Shown here one piece after another: positions 26,201 to 32,793 of a stretch of DNA of 64,000 nucleotides. Position numbers and translations under genes: made by a program. A model generated the notes under the pieces. That model searched no databases and had not been told where the DNA came from. It saw only the letters and a list, made by a program, of their open reading frames with translations. This DNA is from JAEUJM01 sp964635055 (GTDB taxonomy: Bacteria > Actinomycetota > Acidimicrobiia > Acidimicrobiales > DATDAH01), in assembly GCA_964635055.1 (NCBI GenBank), contig CAZWMT010000002.1:1-64000 (forward strand). The letters run 5' to 3'. Each line of letters begins with the position of its first letter. The first letter of the stretch is position 1.

Positions 26201-28309
26201 CCGCAGGGCGCCTTCGTCCATGGGGCCCAGCAGCACGGTGCTGGACTCGAGGGCGGCGGCGAGGCCGGGCAGCTCGGCGCAGTGCCCGAAGAAGTCCGAC
26301 CGCATGACCGCGATCACCAGCGCGCGGCCATCCGGGACGGTCGCGGCGTGCAGCAGGGTCTCGGCGAAGCGCTCCCGCTCGGCGTCGTCCTGACACGCGG
26401 TGAAGATCTCCTCGAACTGGTCGATGACGATCACCACCCGGGCGGGGGCGGTGCCCGACCCGGACGCGGCCCGCCGCAGCACGTCATCGAGCCCGCCGCC
26501 ACCCGCTTCGAGCGCGGACATCACCTCGCCCGCCGGCTGGTTGAGCGCGGTCGCCACCCCGGCGGCCAGCTCGAGCAGCGGGCGGGCGCCGGCGTTGAGC
26601 AGCACTTGGGGCCACTCGGCGCTGCCCGCCAGCGCCCCACGCCGCAGTGACGGGAGCAGCCCCGCCCGTACGAGCGACGACTTGCCGCTGCCCGACGCGC
26701 CGACCACGGCGAGCAGGCGTGAGGCGGCGACCCGGGCCAGCAGGGCGGCGACGTCGGTGTCGCGCCCGAAGAAGTCCTCGGCGTCGTCGGCCTGATAGGC
26801 GAGCAGCCCCTTGTACGGGGACACCCCGGTGATGGCGCGCCGGACGACTTCGTCACGGCCCGCGCCGGCGTCGAGTCCCATCGCCCCCGAGGCCACCAGG
26901 CGCTCGCCGGCCTCGATGATCAGCCGGGGGTTGCCGGCGGTCTCGACGTGGGTGCGGGTGACGACATCGGCCGTCGGGTCGTCGACGCCGGCATGCGCGG
27001 TGACCTCGCCCAACAAGGCGCCCGTCGCGTCGACATCCAGTCCCCCGAGCTCGATGCGGTCGGCGCCGGCGAACCGGCCGGGCTCACGGCCCACCGCCAC
27101 GACCAGCACGGCGAGGTCGCCCTGGGTGATGCGGGTCATCAGGTCGAAGGTGGCCTCGTCGGCCGAGTGGGCGGCGTCGACGATCACCAACCACGCCCCG
27201 GTGGCCTCGGTGGCCCGGTCCATCACCCGGGCCAACGCGTCCGCGAGCTCGGCCGCGTCCGCAGCCACGCCCCCGCCCAACAACTCGGGCAGGCGGGCCG
27301 CCAACGACGGCACCACCCCCACCAGCACCGGGGCGTCGTCGCCCACCGCCGCCCGCAGGACCTCGGGTGGCACTGACGCCGCCCACCAGCGCAACGCCTC
27401 GGCGAACGCCCCCAGCGGTGGTCCCGGGTCGGCGCCCGCCCGCCCGTAGAGCACCGTCCCACCCGGCACCACGGCAGCGCGGCCACCTGCGCCGCCGCCG
27501 CCCGCATCGCCGGCGTCGTCATCGCCGCCGGCACCACCGCCGGGATGGTCACTGCCAGCGGCCTCACCCCCGTCGCCGCCGCGTTGCACCGCTACGGCCA
27601 GTTCGGCCACCAACCGGGTCTTGCCGATCCCCCCGTCGCCGGTGACGGCCACGATCGACGGCTCGCCCGCCGCCGCGGCCACCCAGGCATCCCGCAACCG
27701 CTGCAGCTCGACCTCACGCCCGACCAGAGGCCAGTCGAGTCCCACCTCGAGCGCGGAGGCCAACGGGATCTCCGGCCGGCCCGGATCCGGTTCCCACGCC
27801 ACCTCCGACGCCGGCAACGGCTCGGGGAAGCCCTTCAGCTCCAACGCCCCCACCGGTGTGAACTCGAACCCGCCCCGGTTCCCGATCAGCACCCGCATGA
27901 CGTCGTTCACCAGGATTGTCCCGGGACGGGCCTTGGACTCCAGGCGGGCGGCCTCGAAGATCGGCGTGCCCGACCAGTCACCGTCGAGCTTCGACGCCTC
28001 GCCCACCGACAGCCCCACCCGGATCTGCAGGCGCAGCAACGGGTCGGTGCGACCCATCCGGTCGATGGCCCGGTGCATGTCGACCGCCGTCGACAGCGCC
28101 GCCGCCACCGAGTGCTCGAACACGATGACCAACCCGTCGCCCATCGTGCGCAGCACCTCGCCGCCGTGGCGCTCCACCGCCTCCCGCATGATCCCCTGAT
28201 AGCGGCGCGTCAACTCGTCGTTGGCGTCGTCGCCGATCCGGTGCAACAGATCCGTCGACCCCACCAGGTCCACGAACAAGAACGTCACCGTCGCCGTTCC
28301 CGCCGCCAC
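23234..28309 (-). CDS. Class III cyclase / STAND ATPase / beta-propeller protein (1691 residues)
   Basis: GTG start at 28309. Residues 1-175: class III nucleotidyl cyclase domain with both metal Asp (F-V-D-L-V-G-S-T, Asp14; M-G-D-G-L, Asp58) and Arg122. The usual transition-state Asn is replaced by Phe (I-F-E-A-A-R), so catalysis is uncertain. Residues ~190-480: AAA-type ATPase with Walker A G-D-G-G-I-G-K-T (near 222). Residues ~495-900: a second NTPase of the nSTAND1 kind with S-P-Y-K-G-L and G-A-S-G-S-G-K-S-S (near 540). One membrane segment near 938-962, then an extracytoplasmic WD/PQQ-like propeller to the end. Such proteins are thought to be conformational sensors. Its possible cyclic-nucleotide output is of interest beside three cNMP-binding domains in this window. 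Confidence 0.88.
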   Translation of the reverse strand: MAAGTATVTFLFVDLVGSTDLLHRIGDDANDELTRRYQGIMREAVERHGGEVLRTMGDGLVIVFEHSVAAALSTAVDMHRAIDRMGRTDPLLRLQIRVGLSVGEASKLDGDWSGTPIFEAARLESKARPGTILVNDVMRVLIGNRGGFEFTPVGALELKGFPEPLPASEVAWEPDPGRPEIPLASALEVGLDWPLVGREVELQRLRDAWVAAAAGEPSIVAVTGDGGIGKTRLVAELAVAVQRGGDGGEAAGSDHPGGGAGGDDDAGDAGGGGAGGRAAVVPGGTVLYGRAGADPGPPLGAFAEALRWWAASVPPEVLRAAVGDDAPVLVGVVPSLAARLPELLGGGVAADAAELADALARVMDRATEATGAWLVIVDAAHSADEATFDLMTRITQGDLAVLVVAVGREPGRFAGADRIELGGLDVDATGALLGEVTAHAGVDDPTADVVTRTHVETAGNPRLIIEAGERLVASGAMGLDAGAGRDEVVRRAITGVSPYKGLLAYQADDAEDFFGRDTDVAALLARVAASRLLAVVGASGSGKSSLVRAGLLPSLRRGALAGSAEWPQVLLNAGARPLLELAAGVATALNQPAGEVMSALEAGGGGLDDVLRRAASGSGTAPARVVIVIDQFEEIFTACQDDAERERFAETLLHAATVPDGRALVIAVMRSDFFGHCAELPGLAAALESSTVLLGPMDEGALRAVIEGPARRADLTLEPGLADAMIHDVAGEPGGLPLLSHALYETWERREHRALTLAGYRDAGGARGAIARTAENVYATGLTADQQQIARSLFLDLTELGEGTEDTRRRAQRADLDERAGGADRLEPVLTVLVGSRLVTVGDDTVEVAHEALIREWPRLRDWLDEDRETLRALRHLSTAAADWDHGGRDPADLYRGPRLVAALDASATAALTDRDQQFLAASRDVEEAEVRRQRVQNRRLRRALAGVGVLLVCALIAGVVAFQQRSEANDQRATADARTADADFERLISQSVDLAESNPSLAFLLARQANAQRDNAASRSALFTTLQRNRSFFGYTPTDGVPTGATLRGDTLVYGTRDGMVGFSDLDSGQPVADTIAVGDDPDALVHVFVADDQPAGRDETVVVARADTGEIVRIDPRSHEVVGRSIDAGQPLFALAASARLGLIAVGGEDGTVALFDLESGDEAGVLPAQTDPTNVEAPSPVDGANELYGAGDAIIDDGDAVALAFSPTERQLAVLRPDSSVEFWDPATRRMVVASEPSAVKYEPELGELVYRPDGDQIIAFDNAVDPSLLAADPADGSIDWASFKLTDQGVFSPNGDVLYVSATGGTVVGLDPSDGAPTGVELDNRLGVLAGMSLRDEQLVFTSGSEAAAGGLSVGRDGAIVTPLGDATVETLPQQIAPDASSVLLVDAHDGPAQVWDPVSGRAIVEHIDMRLGGYTGDRTLLGLFSDLTAGLYDIDAGHRIPPPIEFDATGFVNAIISRQTGFVAVGREDGTIDFYAANGERPFPSIQADGAARIQALSNDGRLIFVASLSGQGSVYDTHTGELVAGPVSGVSAAIFRPDSEAVFVAANDGGLEELALPSLESIGEPFPDIKGVGLNLNISDDGRTLGVADLSNRYSVIDTASRSVIGDPIQLGSLVAAQNGELSPTGGFMVLSREDGVETWDLVPDHWRDAACRLAGRNLTQEEWDTYLPNAGSYQKTCEEWPAGA

Positions 28310-28439
28310 ACCGAAAGGCTACGTGGCCCACCTGACCCATGCATCGGGAATCTGCGCCACGGCGGCACACGCTCCGCGACGTGGCCGCACCGGCCTCAAT
28401 TGTGTGTTTCAGCAGCTCTGGACTTCTTCACACCCGTCC

Positions 28440-28535
28440 ACGGTCATCTCTGCGCGCGAAGCGTTCACGGTCGACGACCTCGATCGCTTCCCCCAGGACG
28501 GCAGCTACGAACTGAACGAGGCAAGCGTAGAAACG
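28440..28535 (+). pseudogene. 5' remnant of a Uma2-family gene
   Basis: Encodes R-E-A-F-T-V-D-D-L-D-R-F-P-Q-D-G-S-Y-E-L, matching the start of the intact Uma2 gene at 18306 (H-E-A-F-T-I-D-D-L-D-S-F-P-Q-D), then breaks off into the leader of the coiled-coil gene. The rest of 28310-28631 holds no gene that I can support. Confidence 0.7.
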
Positions 28536-28631
28536 AGGGCGGGGCCGCGGCGCCGGCGGTACCGTGACCGCGATTGCTTCGAGCGCCGCCACAGCGTGCT
28601 CCTCAGATCGTCTGCACCGAGGAGCCCCGCC

Positions 28632-29033
28632 ATGGCCATCGATGAAGCCGCCCGGCATCACCTGCACGAGACCCTCGACACCACCCTCGGCCGGGACGAC
28701 GCCGTGACGCTGATGGAGCACCTGCCGCCTGCCGGGTGGGCCGACGTCGCCACCACCACCGACGTGGACAACGCAGAGCTCCGCCTCGACGCGCGGATCA
28801 CCATCCTCGAGCAGCGCATGGAAGCCCAGTTCGCCGCCGTGAAGGCCGAGTTGGCCAACCTCGACCTCCGGCTGAAAGCCGCCGCAACGCAGTCCGACCT
28901 GGCCGGCGTCGAGCTGCGGCTGGTCGAGCGCATGCGCCGCCACGACCAGATCCTCATCGCCACGCTTCTCCCCCTCACCCTCTGTCTCGACGGCCTCCTC
29001 GCCACCGCCATCCTGCGCGCCCCGTCCCCCTGA
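28632..29033 (+). CDS. Short coiled-coil membrane-anchored protein, copy 2
   Basis: 133 residues, near-identical to 13319-13720. A few changes lie in the coiled coil (A-P-F to A-Q-F, N-A-A-A-T-R to K-A-A-A-T-Q) and in the membrane segment (L-V-G to L-D-G, placing an Asp in the helix). The 90-bp leader and about 50 bp beyond the stop are also shared, so the duplicated unit is about 550 bp. The Asp in the membrane helix suggests that this copy may be decaying. Confidence 0.7.
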   Translation: MAIDEAARHHLHETLDTTLGRDDAVTLMEHLPPAGWADVATTTDVDNAELRLDARITILEQRMEAQFAAVKAELANLDLRLKAAATQSDLAGVELRLVERMRRHDQILIATLLPLTLCLDGLLATAILRAPSP

Positions 29034-29097
29034 GCCCACCGACACCACAGGCCGCTTGGGTGGCACCGATCAGTGCCTGGTCAGGCGGAAAGGCGAC

Positions 29098-29148
29098 CCT
29101 TCCGGGAACCCAAGACCACCGACCGGGTGGTTTTCGGTTCCAGGAAGG
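29098..29148. repeat. Palindromic repeat, copy 16
   Basis: CCTTCCGGGAACC left arm, inner AGACCACC / GGTGGTTTT around GACCG, right arm GTTCCAGGAAGG. It marks the exact end of the truncated lepB copy. Confidence 0.85.
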
Positions 29149-29149
29149 T

Positions 29150-29284
29150 GGCGGCGTTGGCCAGCTGCGTCGCCCGCCCGATCGGGCGCCGGCGCGACCG
29201 CCGGCGCTCGACCACGGGCGGGTGGACGACGTGTGCCTCCACGTCGGACCGGGCGTCGCTCCCTCGGCCGCCGTCGTCGGTCAT
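29150..29284 (-). pseudogene. Truncated 5' end of a lepB copy
   Basis: ATG at 29284 overlaps the luxR-type stop as ATGA, just as lepB does at 11280. It encodes M-T-D-D-G-G-R-G-S-D-A-R, V-H-P-P-V-V-E-R-R-R-S-R-R-R, matching the LepB extension, then runs into repeat copy 16. No membrane helix or catalytic part remains. Confidence 0.75.
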
Positions 29285-29826
29285 GGGCGCACGCGGGCGC
29301 GGGCGCCGGCGCCGTTTCGGACCCTGCCATCCGTGTCCGTGTCCGTGTCCGTGTCCATGTCCATGTCCGTGTCCGTGTCCATCTCCGTGTCGGCGGCGGG
29401 GGCCCTGGTGGACGCCAGGGCCACCAGCAATTGGGGGATGGTGGACGCCCGGTAGGCCCGGCGCAGCGCGGACAGCCGGCGGACGGCGGTGCGCCGGCTC
29501 CAGCCCACGGTCCACGCCGCCGATCCCACGGTGGAGCCCGAGGCGAGGAGCAGCAGGAGGTGGCGCTCGTGCTCGCAGGCGATCTCGGCAAACGGGACCA
29601 CCGAGCCAGCGGCCACCGGGTCGACGACCATCAGGGCCGCCTGGGCCCGGGTGCGCGCGGCGAGTCGGGTCATGGCCGAATCGACGTAGCCGTCGACGGT
29701 GGCGGGGCTCAGGGCCAGACGCTCCGCGATGGCCCGGGTGCTCAGGCCCCGGCCGACGAGCACGAGCACGGTCTCCTCGCGCCGCGTGAGGTGGCGGGCG
29801 TCGGTCCGAGATTCGATGGCGGTCAT
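29281..29826 (-). CDS. LuxR-type HTH regulator, copy 2
   Basis: 181 residues, ATG at 29826. About 85-90% identical to copy 1 over both HTH units. The C-terminal tail is expanded by a hexanucleotide array (GTGTCC/ATGTCC type on the plus strand, about 29333-29395) encoding alternating Thr-Asp and Met-Asp, which copy 1 lacks. Same ATGA overlap with a lepB start, here truncated. Promoter region conserved with copy 1 for about 70 bp, with a relaxed operator at the same spacing. Probably functional. Confidence 0.83.
   Translation of the reverse strand: MTAIESRTDARHLTRREETVLVLVGRGLSTRAIAERLALSPATVDGYVDSAMTRLAARTRAQAALMVVDPVAAGSVVPFAEIACEHERHLLLLLASGSTVGSAAWTVGWSRRTAVRRLSALRRAYRASTIPQLLVALASTRAPAADTEMDTDTDMDMDTDTDTDTDGRVRNGAGARARVRP
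29333..29395. repeat. Hexanucleotide tandem repeat inside luxR-type copy 2
   Basis: About ten units of GTGTCC with ATGTCC variants. It keeps frame, so unit-number changes would alter only the length of an acidic tail. Confidence 0.85.
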
Positions 29827-29856
29827 GGCCCCACCGTCCGCCCGCCGACGTCCGGT

Positions 29857-29877
29857 GTCCGTCACCTCGATGACACA
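29857..29877 (-). promoter_or_regulatory. Relaxed operator match upstream of luxR-type copy 2
   Basis: TGTCAT-CGAG-GTGACG then GAC on the minus strand; ends 31 bases before the ATG. Confidence 0.5.
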
Positions 29878-29910
29878 GCGCCGTATCGGACGGCCCCTGG
29901 TCGCGACCAC

Positions 29911-30072
29911 GAGACGCTCTCGTGCCCCTATCGCGGCGGTGGCTGGGTCTCGCTGCTCGTGGCGTCGGGCTGGGGACGAGCTGGTGTGGCGGCCTCTGGT
30001 CTGGGCGACCACCGGACCCTGTGCCTGATCGGTCTCCTCGCCACTGCCATCCTGCGGGCGCCGGTCTCCTGA
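29911..30072 (+). pseudogene. Chimeric remnant: DUF1360 gene joined to the 3' end of a coiled-coil gene
   Basis: Encodes S-C-P-Y-R-G-G-G-W-V-S (compare S-C-P-Y-C-C-G-G-W-V-T of the intact gene), then decayed sequence, then L-C-L-I-G-L-L-A-T-A-I-L-R-A-P, the exact end of the coiled-coil proteins. The same neighbours occur in the same order at 11.9-13.7 kb, so this is a collapsed copy of that block. Confidence 0.7.
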
Positions 30073-30075
30073 TCG

Positions 30076-30102
30076 GACCGCTGCGGCGGGGGCGCAGCGG
30101 TC
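30076..30102. terminator. Perfect 10-bp stem hairpin
   Basis: GACCGCTGCG and its complement around a 7-base G-rich loop, directly after the chimeric remnant and 157 bp from the recF stop; could serve either side. The rest of 30103-30258 shows nothing clear. Confidence 0.45.
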
Positions 30103-30258
30103 GGCCCGTCGGTCGGCCGCGTCCTGGCGCCGGCCGTCCGTTCTGGTAGGCCGAGATCAGCGATCAGGTGGGCCGGGGGTGCTGGTCGGCGGCATCCGCC
30201 AGGCCTACGCCCAGGCTGAAACGGGTTCCGTTCGAGGGTGACGAGGGACGAACCTCGC

Positions 30259-31344
30259 TCAGGTGACGACGCCGCCGGCCACTCGCACGACCGCCTCGGG
30301 GTGCGCCGCCGGCGGCAGGGCGCCGGCGGTGGTGACGATGGTCTGGGCGCCGCTGCCCACCAGGTGGGTGACGAGGGCGTCGCAGCGGGCGGGGTCGAGC
30401 TCGCTGAACACGTCGTCGAGCAGCAGCACCGGCGGGGTGCCGGTGGCGTCGGACACCAGCCGGTGCGCGGCCAGGCGCAGGGCCAGGGCCAGCGAGCGCT
30501 GCTCGCCCTGCGAGGCGTGGGTGCGGGCGGGCAGCCCGCCAATCGAGAAGGCCACCTCGTCGCGGTGGGGGCCCACCAGGGTGAGCCGCCGGCGCAGTTC
30601 CTCCTCGCGGGCGGCGGCCAGCGCGCCGGGCAGGCCGGCCTCGCTCCCCCACCACGCCGACTCGTAGGACGCACCCACGTCCACCGGTGCGCCGGCCAGG
30701 TCGGCGTAGGCGGCGCGCAGATACGGGGCGAGGTCGGCCAGCAGCGCCACCCGGCGCTCGCCCAGGCGGGTGCCGGCCGACGCGAGCTTGGCGTCCCAGA
30801 CGTCGAGGGTCAGCTCGACCTCGGGGGTGAGGCGGCCGGCGGCCTGCTTCAGCAGCGCGTTGCGCTGGCGCAGCACCCGGTCGACCTCCCCGCGCAGGTC
30901 GTCGTTCTTCGGGGAGAGCGCCACCAGGGTGTCGTCGAGCAGGCGCCGGCGCCCGGCCGGTCCGCCCTTCACGACCGCCAGATCGTCGGGGGCGAACACC
31001 GACACCCGCAGCGCGCCCAGCAGATCGCGGTTGCGGGTCAGGCGCTGGCGGTTGACCTGCACCCGGGAGCGGCCGCCCGGCACGATCTCGGCCTCGACCA
31101 GCAGCTCGCGGTCGTCGCGGGTGATCTCGGCCCGGACGACCGCGGCGGTCGCCTCGGCCCGCACGAGCGCCTCGGTGGGCGCGCCGCGGAACGACGCCAG
31201 CGTGGCCAGGTAGGCCACGGCCTCGAGCAGGTTGGTCTTGCCCTGGCCGTTGTCGCCCACCACGGCGGTGAGCCCGGGAGCGAAGGCGACGTCCGCCGCG
31301 GCGTAGCTGCGGAAGTCGGTGAGCCAGAGGCGGCGGAGGTGCAC
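30259..31344 (-). CDS. recF: DNA replication and repair protein RecF
   Basis: 361 residues, GTG at 31344. SMC-like ATPase of the RecFOR pathway, loading RecA at gapped DNA. Walker A G-D-N-G-Q-G-K-T-N (near 32), signature motif S-Q-G-E-Q-R-S-L-A-L-A-L, Walker B V-L-L-L-D-D-V-F-S-E-L-D. It starts 9 bp after dnaN stops, so they are co-transcribed. The gene expected next (dciA, then gyrB) is absent; the accessory region begins instead. Confidence 0.97.
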   Translation of the reverse strand: MHLRRLWLTDFRSYAAADVAFAPGLTAVVGDNGQGKTNLLEAVAYLATLASFRGAPTEALVRAEATAAVVRAEITRDDRELLVEAEIVPGGRSRVQVNRQRLTRNRDLLGALRVSVFAPDDLAVVKGGPAGRRRLLDDTLVALSPKNDDLRGEVDRVLRQRNALLKQAAGRLTPEVELTLDVWDAKLASAGTRLGERRVALLADLAPYLRAAYADLAGAPVDVGASYESAWWGSEAGLPGALAAAREEELRRRLTLVGPHRDEVAFSIGGLPARTHASQGEQRSLALALRLAAHRLVSDATGTPPVLLLDDVFSELDPARCDALVTHLVGSGAQTIVTTAGALPPAAHPEAVVRVAGGVVT

Positions 31345-31353
31345 CCCGGGGGG

Positions 31354-32448
31354 CTAGGACACCCGGACGGGCATCAGCAGGTAGAGGAACTCCGGGCTGT
31401 CGGCGGACTTCAGCAGCGCCGGCTTCAGCGCGTCGATGGTCTCGAGGATGATCTCGTCGCCCTGGGTGACCTCGGCGCCCTGGATCAGGAACTCGGGGTT
31501 GAACGCGACGGTCAGCTCGGTGCCGTCGAACTTGGCGTCGAGCTCCTCGTGGGCCTGGCCGACGTCCTGGGTGACCGCGAGCAGCTCGAGGGCGTCGGGC
31601 TTCATGACCAGGCGCACCGGGGTCGACTCGCGCGCCATGAGCCGCACGCGGCGGACGGCGTCGAGCAGCACCTCGCGGCCCACGGTGAGCCGGTTGGGGT
31701 GGCTGGCCGGGATCAGGCCGCGGTAGTTCGGGAACTCGCCCTCGATCAGGCGCGTGCTGAGCCGCACCTCGCCGACCTCGAACGAGGCGTCGCGCTCACC
31801 GAGGCGGAGGGTGACCTCCTCGGCGTCGCCGAGCAGCCGGCCGAGCTCGCCGAGGGCGCGCGACGGGACGAGGACGCTCTGGCCCTCGGCCAGCACGGAC
31901 GTGCCGGGCAGGTCGCGCACCGCGAGGCGGTAGGAGTCGGTGGCCACCAGGCGCAGGCCCTCGGGCTCGGCGGCGAGGAGCACGCCGGTGAGGATCGGGC
32001 GGGAGTCGTCCGCGGAGGCGGCGGGCACGACCTGGTGCAGGGCGGCGGCGAAGTCGGCGGCCGACAGGGTGACCGCGTCGCCGGCGGGCTCGGCCAGGTG
32101 CGGGAACTCGTCGGCGGGGATCAGGCGCAGCGAGAAGTCGGAGCGGCCCGAGGTGATGCGGACCTCCTCGTCGACGACCTCGAAGCTGACCGCGCCGGGC
32201 TCGAGCGAGCGCACGATGTCCGACGCCAGCTTGGCGGGGATCACCGCGACGCCGTCGGCCTCGCCGTTGACGGTGGTCGACACCGAGATGGTCAGGTCGA
32301 GGTCGCTGCCGGTGACGGTGAGGCGGTCGCCGGCCAGCTCGGCGCGGACGCCGGACAGCACGGGCAGGGCCCCGCCTCGGCTGGCGGCGGCACGGCCGGC
32401 GGTGCTGACGGCGTCGGTCAGGACGTCGCGCTCACAACGGAACTTCAC
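31354..32448 (-). CDS. dnaN: DNA polymerase III beta subunit (sliding clamp)
   Basis: 364 residues, GTG at 32448. Ring-shaped processivity clamp. The three-domain clamp sequence is intact: M-K-F-R-C-E-R start, L-T-V-T-G-S-D-L-D-L-T-I-S, F-P-x-L, a middle domain with A-T-D-S-Y-R-L-A-V-R, and the C-terminal F-L-Y-L-L-M-P-V-R. Length is usual. It precedes recF and follows dnaA across a 272-bp gap holding DnaA-box-like sites. Confidence 0.97.
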   Translation of the reverse strand: MKFRCERDVLTDAVSTAGRAAASRGGALPVLSGVRAELAGDRLTVTGSDLDLTISVSTTVNGEADGVAVIPAKLASDIVRSLEPGAVSFEVVDEEVRITSGRSDFSLRLIPADEFPHLAEPAGDAVTLSAADFAAALHQVVPAASADDSRPILTGVLLAAEPEGLRLVATDSYRLAVRDLPGTSVLAEGQSVLVPSRALGELGRLLGDAEEVTLRLGERDASFEVGEVRLSTRLIEGEFPNYRGLIPASHPNRLTVGREVLLDAVRRVRLMARESTPVRLVMKPDALELLAVTQDVGQAHEELDAKFDGTELTVAFNPEFLIQGAEVTQGDEIILETIDALKPALLKSADSPEFLYLLMPVRVS

Positions 32449-32514
32449 AGTGGAGCCTCCCCTCGGAACGAGTCCGGTGGCATGGAGATAGATCGCGATG
32501 ACAGTAGTAAGGGC

Positions 32515-32530
32515 TGTGGATTGTGGATCA
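32515..32530. promoter_or_regulatory. Two overlapping DnaA-box-like sites before dnaN
   Basis: TGTGGATTG at 32515-32523 and TGTGGATCA at 32522-32530, in the only A+T-richer part of the dnaA-dnaN gap. Each is one or two bases from TGTGGATAA/TGTGGACAA. They may control dnaN or belong to the origin. Confidence 0.5.
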
Positions 32531-32721
32531 TGCCGCGTTCTCGCAGGTCAGCGGCGCGATCCGCGCGCGCGGCCCGTCCCCAGGGCGGTGGGTGACCGCG
32601 CGGCGGACGTCCCGGTGGTGGGACGGGGTGGGGAGAACGCGGCGGTTCTCCACCGTCGGTCCCGCCGTCGCCCACAGGCCCTGTTGACGCGCGCCACCAC
32701 CGTGCGGGGCGGTGGCGTGGG

Positions 32722-32793
32722 TCACTCCCCCGCCTTGGTGGTCTCGGGTCGGCGTCGGGCCTCCGTGACCTGGTCGTGGCGGACGACGCTCAT
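32722..32793 (-). CDS. Possible 23-residue ORF duplicating the end of dnaA
   Basis: ATG at 32793 overlaps the dnaA stop as ATGA. The peptide ends D-Q-V-T-E, six residues, E-T-T-K-A-G-E, against D-Q-V-T-E-L-I-E-T-I-K-A-G-E at the end of DnaA; the DNA is alike too, up to the stop. It therefore arose by a short tandem duplication of the dnaA 3' end. Whether it is translated is unknown; it may simply be a scar. Confidence 0.4.
   Translation of the reverse strand: MSVVRHDQVTEARRRPETTKAGE

Noticed and set aside
9669..29148. Repeated ~49-bp units as a CRISPR array
   Set aside because: Spacing is irregular (100 bp to several kb), the units are near-perfect inverted repeats, no uniform spacers exist between them and no cas gene is present.
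29333..29395. Hexamer array as a CRISPR or DNA-binding iteron array
   Set aside because: It lies inside a coding sequence, keeps frame, and encodes a simple acidic tail.
30238..32595. A 785-codon open frame on the plus strand across recF and dnaN
   Set aside because: It lies antisense to two certain genes; G+C near 72% keeps stop codons rare in such frames.
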